Source: Palaemon carinicauda
Lineage: Eukaryota; Arthropoda; Malacostraca; Decapoda; Palaemonidae
Reading direction: 5' to 3'
NCBI RefSeq assembly: GCF_036898095.1
Contig: NC_090729.1
Span: 78,057,429 to 78,121,428 of the forward strand
DNA length: 64,000 nucleotides
In this document: piece after piece, positions 45,137-56,099 of the stretch
Position numbering within the stretch: position 1 is the first letter of the stretch
How the letters are laid out: each line of letters opens with the position of its first letter
The notes under the pieces: model-generated
The model's input: the letters and a program-made list of their open reading frames with translations, nothing else
Told to the model about the DNA's origin: nothing
Databases searched by the model: none
Program-made: the position numbers and the translations under genes

Positions 45137-45748
45137 TTAATAGGGAGAGATGAGGCTCCCAGCTGCAACCGTTGGGTATTTAAGGGCCTGTAAGTTCTTT
45201 AGATAGTGGCGTTTGAAAACCATAGGAGATTTCCAACCCGTGTACTTTTTAAGGTCATCAAAATCCATATTTTGGAAGTAATTGATGGAGGTAGCTACTG
45301 ACCGGATATCATGAGCATGGGGAAATGATTCCGGATTAGCTTGTTTAATGAAGTATAGAATTTGTTGCCTAATGCCTTGAATGGAAATAGTACCTCCTTG
45401 TTCTCTGATAAACAAGGAGCCAGACGAGCGGGTGGCAGTTCTAGCTAAAAAGGCCCTGAGAGCAGTGACTGGACACAGAGAAGTATCTTGGGGAAGAGGA
45501 ATAATCTTCCAAAGGGACCACCTATTTTGTGGGTCCTCATTTTTAGCAAGGAAAGCTCTGTCTGGAGAAAGAAGTACTTCACCTGAAGGGAGGAAATCTA
45601 TGTTTTCTGAGTTTCGTGAGAGAGCTGCTAGTTCTGAGATTCTAGCACCCGAGGCCAAAGCCGTTAGAAATAAAGTCTTCCTAAGAAGAGTGATATAGGA
45701 GCAGGATTCATTGTCAGTGTCTGACGCAAGTTTGAGGACATCGTTTCT
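45137..45748 (-). CDS. DIRS-E tyrosine recombinase catalytic domain (intact frame, partial gene)
   Basis: An uninterrupted frame of about 203 codons from NDVLKLASDTDNES to a natural end VAAGSLISPY. All four catalytic positions are present: Arg in SGARISELAALSRNSENID, the His-x2-Arg box in HAHDIRSVATSINYFQ, Trp in YTGWKSPMVF and the nucleophile Tyr in KRHYLKNLQ. It is the best preserved recombinase segment in the window. Only the core-binding half is missing, and it is found in copy D on the other strand. The absence of stops suggests a younger insertion than A-C. Confidence 0.85.
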   Translation of the reverse strand, partial: RNDVLKLASDTDNESCSYITLLRKTLFLTALASGARISELAALSRNSENIDFLPSGEVLLSPDRAFLAKNEDPQNRWSLWKIIPLPQDTSLCPVTALRAFLARTATRSSGSLFIREQGGTISIQGIRQQILYFIKQANPESFPHAHDIRSVATSINYFQNMDFDDLKKYTGWKSPMVFKRHYLKNLQALKYPTVAAGSLISPY

Positions 45749-45749
45749 A

Positions 45750-46015
45750 TTAAATAGGTGTGGCCCTTCATATTTGATAGCTGGTTCGGGGAGGGATGTT
45801 GATTATGTGAATAATGTTGTGAAATATGCATTCATCAGTTCGGCTTTTCCCAAATCCCTTGTTATAAGATTACCCTCCGAATCTCTTAATAGGCTAATGT
45901 TGTTTTTGATTGGTTTTCTACTATTTACATATGCAAAAAATTCTTTTGGGTTTTCTTTACTAGCTGAAGCCACTCTTCTCTTCATTGATCTTGGGCATTA
46001 TAACTAGTTTATCTA
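45750..46015 (-). mobile_element. CR1-like LINE fragment (endonuclease-RT linker)
   Basis: The frame KRRVASASKENPKEFFAYVN, SRKPIKNNISLLRDSEGNL, AELMNAYFTTLFT, then with one shift AIKYEGPHLFNR, is the linker between endonuclease and RT in CR1/Jockey-like ORF2. It breaks at the same homologous position at which the plus-strand LINE at 38,530 starts (T-M-D-D-F-K). It directly abuts the YR of copy E. Confidence 0.78.
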
Positions 46016-46073
46016 CTTTTCGGCTTAACTTCTTGTGCTCAGAAATTCCATGAGTTGAAGGCTGTGGACCCAT

Positions 46074-47822
46074 TTATTTACGTTTCCTGTCTCTAATTCT
46101 TATTATAGGAAGTCTTTGCAACCTAAACCAATACCGAACAATAGAAGACTTTCGGTAAAGGTCTAAAGGTAATTCTCCAGCATTGACAAGGAGACTTGGG
46201 ATAGGTGAAGTTCTAAACACTCCTGTGGGCCATCTAATACCAGCATGATGTATTGAATCTAATGTCTTTAATCGGCTTGGGGTGGCCGAGGAGTATAATT
46301 CACACCCATAAAATTTTTTTGAAAAAATCAGGGCCTTGTATAATTTTAAAATAGTACTGTACTCTCCCCACCATGATGTATGGGACAATACTTTTAAAAG
46401 ATTAAGAGCTTCAAGACATTTGGCTTTTAATGCTTTTAAGTGAGAAACTCATGTAAGCCTACTATCAAATATCAAGACTAAAAATTTAGCTTCACTTATA
46501 CATAGGATCTGTTGACCTTTAATGTATATATCTGGGTCTGGATGTATTCCCCGAATACGACAGAAATGGACAACAACAGTTTTGCTTGTCGGAAACTTAA
46601 ACCCATTCATATTAGCCCACTGAATAATTTTGTCAATTGAGAGTTGTAGTTTTCTCTCAACCATCGCCATTCTAGCTACAGCAAATGATATGGAGAGATC
46701 ATCAACAACTAGTGTTGAGAAAATATCTTGAGGAATGACAGAGGATATCCCATTAATGGCTACTGCAAATAGGGTTACACTTAGCACACTATGCTGAGGA
46801 ACTCCTCCTTCCTGGCATTTCCTCTCAGGCAGAGGTTCCTCCACGCTCACCTGAGAAAATCTATGTGAAATAAATGATTGAATGAACAATGGTAGCTCTC
46901 CTCGTGATCCCAAATTATGAATGTTTTTAAATATACCATAACTTATCTCCATGTAGTATCATATGCCTTTTCAAGGTAAAAAAGACTGTCACATGGTGCT
47001 GTTTGGAAGCAAAGGCTTCACAAATAAAGGACTCAATTTGTATCAACACATCAGTCGTAGAATGCATTTTTCTAAATCCACACTGAATAGGTGATGAAAT
47101 CCCTTCTTTTCAGGGTAACACATCAGTCTTGCATTGACCATCTTCTCCATAATTTTACATAAACAAGATGTCATTGCAATTGGTCGATAGTTTGCTGCTA
47201 AAAATTTGTCCTTACCAGGTTTTAAAAAGGCTAAAATAATGGCTGGTTCCCAAACACTTGGATAACTATGAACATGCCATATTCTATAAATAATGTTTAT
47301 AATAAATAACTTTGTATTAAAGGTACATGTTTAATCATTGCATATGGAATTCCATCGGATCTAGGGACTGTATCGTTACAAATAGCAAGTGCGGAATCAA
47401 AATCTCTTTCAGTAAAAGGAGAATATATGACTCTTCCCTTCCTGTAGCAAAATTTAAAATGATCTTTTCTTCAATGCTCCTATACTGGTGACTAGGAGCT
47501 CCTTCACACTTGCATGATACATTTGAAAAATGATCAGCCAGGGCATTGCTAACACTATTTGCTTCAGTCACACACTGAGTGTTCACCTTCAACACTGATG
47601 GTGGGTTTGGGGTAAATTTGCTTGCAATCTTTTTATTTTCCTCCATACAGAAGATGGTGGTGTTCTACTGTTGAGTGAGGAAACAAAAGATATCCAAGAA
47701 GGGCACCTAGCTTCTTTCATGGCATGACGAAACTTTGCACTAGACTTTTTGTATGTCATCAAATTTTCCTCAGTACGGCATCTATGCAATCTAATCAGAG
47801 ATTTTACGGTGGCTCTGTGCAA
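46074..47822 (-). pseudogene. LINE copy 1 reverse transcriptase
   Basis: Blocks in order: the linker KIASKFTPNPPSVLKVNTQC, ILNFATGREESYILLLLKEI, then SYGIFKNIHNLGSRGELPLF, GGVPQHSVLSVTLFAVAING (the usual GVPQGS with His for Gly), the active site TLVVDDLSISFAVARMAM, and the thumb KLYKALIFSKKFYGCELYSS with PLDLYRKSSIVRYWFRLQ. Broken by several frameshifts. The two catalytic Asp remain. Confidence 0.82.
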
Positions 47823-47858
47823 GAGAGTTAATTCTGAAGACCACCATGGGACTGGTCA

Positions 47859-48683
47859 TCATTTGAATAATCCCGTGGTTTGGGAAGTCGAATTGATTTC
47901 TGCTGTATGGAGAGTTCCATTAAGCAGGACTATGGTATCATCAATACTTTCAAACTGTTCTGCACTCCCCTCGATTTCACTTAGCTCACAAAATTTAACC
48001 CAGTTCTCCCTCTCAAGATTCCATCGTGGCAACCTTTGTAAAGGAGGACCATTGTTGGTGTTTACAATGATTGGTGCATGATCACTAGTATGCCAATTAT
48101 CTAATGTCCTCCAATCGAAATCAAGAAGGCAGTTAGAGCTTCCAATTGAAAGGTCAATGCTTGACAAGGTACCTGTCTGAACATGGAAGTGTGTGGGCTC
48201 TCCTGTATTAAGGAGTCCAACATCCTCGTTTTCTACTATTGATGATATAATATTGCCCCTTGTGTTTGCTAAAACATCATCCCACAAAGGATGTCTACCA
48301 TTCAAATCTCTAGTTGAAAGAAAAGGTTGAGGGAGTTGTTTAATCACCTCTACTAAATTACCATACAATATGTTATCATTTGGAGGCAAGGATAGAGAGG
48401 ATATTGTATATTTTCTCCTTATATCAATCTGTACAACTGCCTGCAGAGGTGTACGGATAGGCAAAGATATTTGAGGAACATCTCAACGAATGTATATGAG
48501 ACTTTTACCATGGCTCTCTACTCGGTGATCATAAGGTGTTCTATAGCTAATATATTCATGAGGACAAGGAGTATTAGCATCAAGCTTGCTTTCCTGTAGA
48601 CATACAATTATGGGGGAATGCTCGTGAATTAAGAGCTTAAGTTCTTCATATTTGGCCCTTAGACCCTGAAAATTCCATTGCAA
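47859..48683 (-). pseudogene. LINE copy 1 endonuclease
   Basis: An apurinic/apyrimidinic-type endonuclease: WNFQGLRAKYEELKLLIHEH with the first Asn, IVCLQESKLDANT with the catalytic Glu, LSTRDLNGRHPLWDDV where GD-x-N has become RD-x-N, PTHFHVQTGTLSSIDLSI, and the terminal WHTSDHAPIIVN with the SDH triad. A TGA after YIR (about 48,483) splits it. It shows clear similarity to copy 2 at 54,866-55,519. Confidence 0.85.
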
Positions 48684-48708
48684 AATGTAGGGAAAAACTA
48701 TGGTTTAT

Positions 48709-50460
48709 TTACTTTTTGGAAGATCTCTGGTATGAAGTCTTCCCATTAGCAATTTTTGATCTAACACTATTTCCCGGTGGTTTTAAAAGAGGGAGTCTTG
48801 ATAAATTGGGTTTTGTGTTTGTGATATTGTTTTTGCCCTTTTGATCTAATTGTTGAGGGGGATGGTGGACGTCAAGTTGAATTTCTGATTTATTTAAATT
48901 GTCTTCTGGTTGATCACTAAAATCAACATACAAAACATCATATATATTTGATGTCATGACTAATATTTCTTATAGAAGGGGTTGAGTGAGATGGAGGTCT
49001 CTCTCTTTTTTGATTAATAGGTGGTGAGCTACGAGGTTTATGTACCTTTCCCACTACAGGTTCACCTGGTAACTTGGTTTCAAGTGGAATCTCCATAAAA
49101 TCCTGCAAGGACATGGCCTGGGAGAGGTTAGTGCTATCCTTTGTAATTGGGGATAAAGGTTGGATAATGGTGGGCAATGTCTTTTTGTTGATTTACAATG
49201 GTCAATCTTTAGGAGGAGATATTCTTGCCTTATTATGCAGCACTTTATCAGTAGATGGTGAATTTCTTTTTCGAGAACTACCTACAGTAGTAGGTGGGTT
49301 ACATGACTCCCAATGAACTTTTTCTTCCGTTTTCAATGTCTTTACATAGGTAGTTGATTTATTTATATTCGCTTGGCATGCCCCACGCTTACATGTTCAA
49401 TAATTGATTTATTGAGGGCAGCTTCTTCTAAATAACTGGCAGCTCCTATCAATATATTTATAATTAGAGTTGCAGTTTAAGCACCTTCCCTTCAGCTTCT
49501 TCTAAATAACTGGCAGCTCCTATCATTATATTTATAATTAGAGTTGCAGTTCCAGCACCTTGCCTTAAGTGTACAATCTCCATAGTAAAGATTGGAGCAA
49601 GTATTACAAATTTGATCATTCTTACAGACTTTGGAAGGATGCCCAAATTTAAAGCAATTGAAACATTGCAGTGGCCTCTGCTTAAAAGGTTTAACTCTAA
49701 TCCTTTCATTTTCTATGTCAATGTGGAAAGGTACATCATCATCTTAGAAAGTAAAGATAATCATTGATGTTCCAGGTACTTTATGTACTTTCTACACTGA
49801 TAATAGACACATAACCAATATCTCTTTTTCCATAAATTCCTATCGATCTCTATTGAAAACCATTCCCCTTCCATAGCTAAAGTTTAGAAGGGTTTTGATG
49901 TCCAATTTTATATCATCATTGTTCGTCTTTAAATTGGACAATATAACAGACTGTGCATATGACTTGGCCTTTATCAAGTAACTTCTCATACCAAATCGAG
50001 ATATATCTCCAAGTGCGATCGTTCCTACATTCCTATGAAGAAATTTGCAGATCTTAGAATAATTTTCTGTACATCCAGTAGATTGAACAAGCCACATTGG
50101 TGGTTTTGGCTTTTTTTTTTTTGGGGGGGGGGGCATTACTTTTTCTCTCTTTATCAACCCAGTTTGCTGATCTGCAGACATCCAGATCTTTAGGTAACTC
50201 ATCACACAGAGCACCTTTAATATTCATATTGCCTACTTTAATGTTTATAATGTTATGGCTTGCATTGAATGCTTCCTCATGGCAGTTAAATGATAACCAA
50301 GAATCCCATTTATCATCTAGAAGTTTCACTCTAATTTCTTTTATTAATCCATAGCATTCAAATATCTAATGTAGCACATCATAATTGGCTTCTAATGGAA
50401 CTTAGGTAATATGAAGGATTTTCCTGTGTTGCCCAAGTTACCCTTTTTTCGAATATTCAA
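48709..50460 (-). pseudogene. LINE copy 1 ORF1 (RRM-like and CCHC)
   Basis: The N-terminal part (about 50,420-50,160) has IKEIRVKLLDDKWDSWLSFN and ASHNIINIKVGNMNIKGALC, resembling the RRM-like fold of LINE ORF1 proteins. Three Cys/His knuckles follow (about 49,690-49,510): CFNCFKFGHPSKVC, CNTCSNLYYGDC and CWNCNSNYKYNDRSC. These bind RNA in the family. The rest (49,177-48,709) is Ser/Pro/Lys-rich and frameshifted. A run of T then G near 50,108-50,132 disrupts the frame between RRM and knuckles. Confidence 0.7.
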
Positions 50461-50560
50461 AGAATAGTACTTTTTAGCTCCTAGGTCGTCAATGGGATTT
50501 TCTTTAAATGAATTGCATAGAGGTCGTCAACAGTGCTGGGGGCGAGTCAGCATATTCTAT

Positions 50561-51122
50561 CTTTGTAGATAGAATCCATCGGAAAAAATAAAAAGGTAAA
50601 TTTTGATTTGAAATAGTTTGATTCACCTGCTCAAGAATATTAAGGCATCACATGCTGGAAAGGAAATTTGCATCCTCTACTAAAGGCGCAATGATAGTAT
50701 GTTTCCCAGATGATCCATTCCATACTCTACCCGAAGGATAGCACCAAAACAGATATAGAGGCACAGGTGTAAGATGAACATGCCTGTTAGGACTGAGACC
50801 AAAAAACTATGCAAACATCCTCCACATATCTATAATGATAGGCTTCGGGACAAAAGCCGAGAGTCCTACCCCAACATTGGATCCCCCTGGATTCTGACGA
50901 CCCAACACTTGAGAATAGTTCCGTCAAAAAGGTACAAACCATCTTCGGGATGGCTGAGATCATCTAATACTCTCACATATAGCTTCAAATGCAAATACCT
51001 CTAAACCGTGGTACCTCCTCCCATTCATCGAAGCAGGCATCAATAACGGATGTAGAAACATCCACGCCAGCGGATGTAATGGATGCAGACATTCCAACGC
51101 CAAAATACAAATGTATATATAC

Positions 51123-51126
<4 letters not shown>
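50561..51126. other. 5' UTR or flank of LINE copy 1
   Basis: Less AT-rich than its surroundings. The minus strand has a short open stretch (SAGVDVSTSVIDACFDEWEE) with no homologue elsewhere here, which I do not call. It ends at the (AT)n tract. Confidence 0.4.

Positions 51127-51178
<52 letters not shown>
51127..51178. repeat. (AT)n microsatellite
   Basis: Perfect AT repeat of about 26 units. Confidence 0.95.
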
Positions 51179-51183
<5 letters not shown>

Positions 51184-51840
51184 CTGTAATCTTTTCTTTT
51201 TTTGTAGTTATTACACAAAACAATTTTTACGTATGCTTATACTTTTTATGCGGGACTGTTTGTTTTGCAAATTATCATGCACCATATACCATTTGGAAGG
51301 GCAATCTTTGTTTGCACATGGTAGGCTATATAGAAAATTGTGAAAATAAGAATATTTCTATATAAAAAAAATTAATAAAAAATCTAGGTTCATGGTCTTT
51401 CCTCTAAAATTGGTAAATTTTTTCACAAAACCTTTTCCTTTTATATATATGAATTATATAAGAAATCTACGTATTCAACTTTCCATTGCCCTCTTCCTTT
51501 TTTCCTAGTGTTTTTCACTATTTAGTTATTACGCAAAATGACAGAGAAGGTATGCTTGAGGTAAAAAAAGGACTATAACTGTTTTTTAACAGAGAATCTT
51601 ATGAGTGCATGGAAAATTTTATCTATGAGTTTGAATGTTTGCAAATAATTGCAATTGTCATGTTTTATATATCATTTGAAAGGGAATTCTGTATTTCGTA
51701 TGGTATACAAACGTAAAAATATGAATATTTCTATACAAAACTACTTTAACGTAAATTTAGTTACATAAATTGTTAAAACAAATTGCTCACAAATCTTTTC
51801 ATTTCATTTGTGGATTATATGGAACAATTTATTCAGCTTT
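51179..51840. repeat. Two divergent copies of a dispersed repeat
   Basis: Segments 51,215-51,370 and 51,575-51,735 share the order TTTGCAAAT..., ATACCATTTGGAAGGGC / ATATCATTTGAAAGGGA, then AAGAATATTTCTATA / ATGAATATTTCTATA. A third copy lies inverted at 63,700-63,860. Family unknown. Confidence 0.55.
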
Positions 51841-52009
51841 ATCTTGATTGGTTGAGTGATTTAAAATTCTCTGGCATCCTGACATTGAAAGTCATTGACG
51901 CCAATTTCGTTTGTTATAAAAGAGAAAAAATATTCAAGTTAAAACCATAGAAGCAAAGATGTCCTTATAAATTTTAAATAGCATTCAGATGACCTACATC
52001 AGAAATAAA

Positions 52010-52650
52010 TATAAAAATACTGCTAGCATTGTAAAACACTTGGCAAGGATGAACCTGGCCTCCTCACTTCGAGCAGTCAAGAAAAACCTCACAGTCGTTA
52101 AAATTTGGCGGGTATTGACCAGTTAGCAGAAATTAACGTGTCAACCAAGTGTGACCAATGCGGAGTGAACAAAGAGCAGTCTCCCCCTTTCGGGGCATTA
52201 TGTTATACCTCCATGAGGATGTAACATTCATTATTTCTCTCATCTTATTTCCTACTAATCAAATTCTTAATGCATGGTAAACAATTATCACAGAGAATGG
52301 GATATCTTATTAGTAGCAACTCAGCTGCAGCATACTTTGCCAGTCAATCTGCGTTCTCATTTCCAGACACACCTACATATGCCGGAACTCTTGAAGTTAT
52401 ACCTCTCAGTCAAATAATAAAAAGCCATTCTAAAATTTTTAAAACTAAAGGGTTACTGGAATTAAAAACTTATAAAGCTTGAAGGAAACTCCTTGCATCA
52501 CTAAAAATAGTAAAACTGCCCTCCTCCTCCTATGCTATTTTCTCAATAGCGGTTAGCATGCCATACAGTTCGGCAGTAAATATAGAAGCTGTTAGAGGAA
52601 GTGCACCTCTACAATTAAAAGCATTACTGTACAGTATACTCTAAATCAAA
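52010..52650 (-). pseudogene. LINE copy 2 RNase H and C-terminus
   Basis: Minus-strand frame fragments: AELYGMLTAIEK at about 52,540-52,575, then TIFSDARSFLQ-like sequence and VYKFLIPVTL; YVGVSGNENADRLAK at about 52,320-52,365, which is the RNase H G-N-E-x-A-D motif; and LRIGHTWLTR near 52,160-52,190. Together these identify a cellular-type RNase H domain after the RT. Frame broken. Confidence 0.7.
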
Positions 52651-52925
52651 CCCCAGCATTAGATTTGAACCCATCAGTATATATAAAAGTTGATTCCCAA
52701 TATTCTGCATCATTTTCCATGAAATGAGACCTGGCTTTGAAGTCAGTCACATTCTTTTTAACACCAATAAAATATTTACAAAAAGATACCTCTGGTAATT
52801 TCTATGGAGGGGTTCATGATATCCTAAAATGAAACACCCTACATCTAGCTAGACTGTGGACCAACTGTTTCAACTGAAAACCATAAGGTTGAGGAGATTT
52901 TGAGTGTAACTCAAAGCATTTTGAA

Positions 52926-53067
52926 TGTATTATGAGGTTTGCAGTCTGATAGGCTATTTGAGTGTATTATGAGGTTTGCAGTCTGATAGGCTATTTGAGT
53001 GTATTATGAGGTTTGCAGTCTGATAGGCTATTTGAGTGTATTATGAGGTTTGCAGTCTGATAGGCTA
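52926..53067. repeat. 37-bp tandem repeat, about 3.8 units
   Basis: The unit starts TGTATTATGAGGTTTGCAGT at 52,926, 52,963, 53,000 and 53,037, with identical units. Copy 1 and copy 3 of the LINE lack the array, so it arose locally and recently. Confidence 0.95.
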
Positions 53068-53079
53068 AAGAAATACGAA

Positions 53080-54600
53080 GTCTTTGCAACCTAAACCCAT
53101 ACCAAACAATAGAAGAATTTTGGTAAAGGTCTAAGAGTAACTCGACACCATCAACAAAGGAGGCTTGTGATAGCCAAAGTTCTAAATGCTTCAGTGGACA
53201 ATCTAATACTACAGTAGTAGGGAGTATAGCATCTAAAATCTTTAATCGATTTGGGGTGGGTGAAGAGTATATTTCACACCCAAAACTAATTTGAAAAAAA
53301 TTTAGGACTTGTATAACTTCAAAATACTTTTGTGGTCTGCCCTCATGATGACCGGGATAAAACTTTTAAAAGATTCAAACTTTACTTTTAAAGCTTTCAA
53401 GTGAGGGACACAGGTAAGCCTGCAATCAAATAACGATCTTAAAAATCTAGCTTCACTTACAAATGGGATCTGTTGACTTATGATGTACATATCCTAGTCT
53501 GGATGTACTCCCCGAATACAACAGAAATGGAAAACAACAGTTTTGCCTGTCAAAAACTTAAATCGATTCATATCAGCCCACTGAATTATTTTGTCGATTG
53601 AGAGTTGTAATTTTCTCTCAACCATTGCCATTCTAGCTCCAGTAAATTATATAAAGATATCATCTACAAATAGTGTTGAGAAAATATCTTGAGGAATGGC
53701 AGAGGATATCCCATTAATGGTTAAAGCAAATAAGGTTACACTCAGCACACTACCCTAGGGAACTACTCCTTCCTGACAGAGTTTCATTCATTCAATGTGA
53801 CATGAGTGCTTGAATTAACAATGGTAGCTCTCCTCTCAATCTCAAATTAGGAATGTTTTCAAGTATACCACATCTCCATGCAGTATCTATCATATGCCTT
53901 TTCAAGGTAAAAAAAGACTGTTGCATAGTGCTGTTTTGAGGCAAAGGCTTCACAAATAGAGGGTTCTAGTCGTACCAACAAATCACTTGTCGAGTGCATT
54001 TTTCTTAAACCACACTGGATAGGTAATAAAATGCTTTTCTCCTCCAGGCACCATACCAGTTTTGCATTAACCATCTTCTCCATGATCTTACATAAAGAAT
54101 ATGTCAATGCAATTGGTCGATAGTTTACTGCTAAAATCTTATCCTTACCGGGTCTTAAAAATGCTAAAATAAAGGCTAGTTCCCAAATACTTGGATAACT
54201 GTGATCATATCATATTCTGTTAATAATGCTTAAAACAAAAGAATAATTTAGTATTAACAGATATATTTCTAATCATTGCATATGACATTCCATCAGGTTC
54301 ATGGGCTGTATCATTACAAGTAGCAAGTGCAAAATAAAATTCTCTTACAGTAAAATAAGCATTGTAAGATTCTTCGTTCCCTTTTGCAAAATTTAAAATT
54401 TTCTGTTCTTTACTGCTCCTATACTGGTGACCAGGAGCTTCTTCACACTTGCATGATACATTGGAGAAATGATTAGCCATGGCATTGCTAACCTCAGTTG
54501 CTCCAGTCACATACTGAACATTCACCTCCAACACTGGTGGTGGGTTAAGAGGTAAATTTGCCTGCTATCTTTTTTACTTTCCTCCATACAGAAGACAGCG
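53080..54600 (-). pseudogene. LINE copy 2 reverse transcriptase
   Basis: Landmarks: NVQYVTGATEVSNAMANHFS, KILNFAKGNEESYNAYFTVR, then LCKIMEKMVNAKLVWCLEEK, QCGLRKMHSTSDLLVRLEPS and YATVFFYLEKAYDRYC, the F-x-D-x2-KAYD box with Tyr for the first Asp. The active-site segment near 53,650-53,690 is eroded. Later ISEARFLRSL-like sequence lies near 53,460. Many frameshifts. Confidence 0.78.
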
Positions 54601-54865
54601 GTGTTCTACAATTTCTTGTATATAATTAAATTCTCCTCAGTATGAGGTCTGCGGAGTCGAGTTAAAGATCTTCTTGTAGCTCTGTGCAGGGGACGTAGTT
54701 CTGATGACCACCAAGGGACTGGTCGTTGTTTAAATAAACCTGTGCTGTATGAAGAGTTCCATTCAATAAGTCTATGGCATCATCTACACTTTAAAACTGT
54801 TCTGCATTCCCTTCAATTTCCCTTAGCTCCTGAAATCTATTCCAATCTGCCTTGTCAAACTTCCA

Positions 54866-55519
54866 TCACGGCAATCTTTGTAAGGGTGGATTATTGTTTG
54901 AATTTATAACATTCGTAGCATGATCATTAGTATGCCAGTCATCTAACGTTCTCCATCCAAAATCGAGAGGGCAGTTGGAGGTTACAATTGAAAGGTCAAT
55001 GCATGACAGGGTACCTATCTGAACATGAAAGTGTGTGGGCTCTCCTGTATTAAAGAGTACTACATCTTCCTTTTCCACAATTGATATAATATTGCCCCTC
55101 GTCTTTGCTAAAACAACGCCCCATAAATGATGTCTACCATTCAAATCGCCAAGTAAAAGAAAAGGCTGAGGGAGTTGTTGAATCACCTCTACTAAATAAT
55201 CATACATGTTATCATTTGGAGGCAAGTACAGAGAGCAAATTGTATATTTTCTCCCTATATCAATCTGTACAACCACTGGCTGCAGAGGTGTACGAATAGA
55301 CAAAGATATTTGGAGAAAATCTTGATGAACGTATATAAGACTTTCGCCATTTTTTCTTACTCGATGGTCATATGGTATCCTACAGCTAATATATTCACAA
55401 GGACTTGGAGGATTATCAAGCTTACTCTCCTGTAGACATACAATTATGGGGGAATGCTCATGAATTAGTAGCCTAAGTTCTTCATAATTGGCAAATAAAC
55501 CCTGACAATTAGATTGCAA
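54866..55519 (-). pseudogene. LINE copy 2 endonuclease (217 codons open)
   Basis: An uninterrupted frame with the family landmarks SNCQGLFANYEELRLLIHEH, IVCLQESKLDNPP, FLLLGDLNGRHHLWG (GD-x-N kept), PTHFHVQIGTLSCIDLSI and WHTNDHATNV, where the SDH triad has Asn for Ser. It is better kept than copy 1. The absence of downstream continuity means the complete ORF2 is not expressed. Confidence 0.85.
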
Positions 55520-55523
55520 AATG

Positions 55524-55551
55524 GAGCAAAAAAAAAAAAAAAAAAAAAAAA
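55524..55551. repeat. Poly-A run inside LINE copy 2
   Basis: About 28 A on the plus strand between ORF1 and the endonuclease start, where copy 1 has only a few. Length may be an assembly or amplification artefact. Confidence 0.85.
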
Positions 55552-56099
55552 AGGTTTATTTCCTGGAAGGCATCTTGTATGAGGTCTTCCCATTGGCAGT
55601 TTTTGTTTCAAATTAGTTCCTGTAGGCCTCTTAAAGGACGGTCTTAATAAATTAGGTTTTACATTTGCCTTTTACATGTTTTTTTTTACCTAATTGGTGA
55701 GGGGGATGGTGGACCTCAACTTCAATTTTTTATTGATTTAAGTTGTTTTCTTGTTGATCTGAAATATCAACAGACAAAACATCATATCTATTTGATGTCT
55801 TAACTTTGGTGTTCTAGAGAAATAGAGGTCTCTCTCTTTTCCAATTAAGATGTGGTGATTCATCAGGTTTCAGCATCTTTCCCACCACAGGTGTACCTGA
55901 TAACTCGGATTTAAGTGAAACTTCCAGCATATTAGGCAAAGATACAGCCTCAGAGAGGTTAGTATAACCTTTGTAATGGGGGACATAGGTTTAGTAGAGG
56001 TGGACAAAGCCTTAGGAGGCGATATTCTTGCCCCATCATGCAGCATGTTACCAGAATATGCATATTTCTTTTTTGTGAACTAAGGCACCAGCCACCATT

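Larger units (their letters stand above)
44278..45748 (-). mobile_element. DIRS-like retrotransposon family 2, 3' part (copy E)
   Basis: Minus-strand order: YR catalytic half (45,748-45,137), 3' UTR (45,136-44,750), ICR (44,749-44,663), right ITR (44,662-44,278). Its ICR predicts a left end reading TTTCTGGGTCGACCTG, which is exactly the left end of copy D at 32,384. D and E are therefore best read as two parts of one element. It starts abruptly at NDVLKLASD, the residue range where D stops. Confidence 0.88.
46072..50560 (-). mobile_element. RNase H-type LINE (I/Jockey-like), copy 1
   Basis: Minus strand. ORF1 remnants (50,560-48,709), endonuclease (48,683-47,859), RT (47,646-46,074). The copy stops before the RNase H domain that copies 2 and 3 retain. 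Frames are broken by stops and a T13-G11 homopolymer in ORF1. Classification rests on the ORF1 RRM-like plus CCHC layout and on the RNase H seen in copy 2. Confidence 0.8.

Noticed and set aside
44278..45748. Copy E as an independent 5'-truncated DIRS insertion
   Set aside because: Its ICR predicts the left end of D, its YR begins exactly where D stops, and the LINE halves agree, so splitting of one element is simpler.
50985..51110. Minus-strand stretch SAGVDVSTSVIDACFDEWEE as an exon
   Set aside because: It lies in the upstream flank of a LINE and runs into an (AT)n tract without a clear acceptor.
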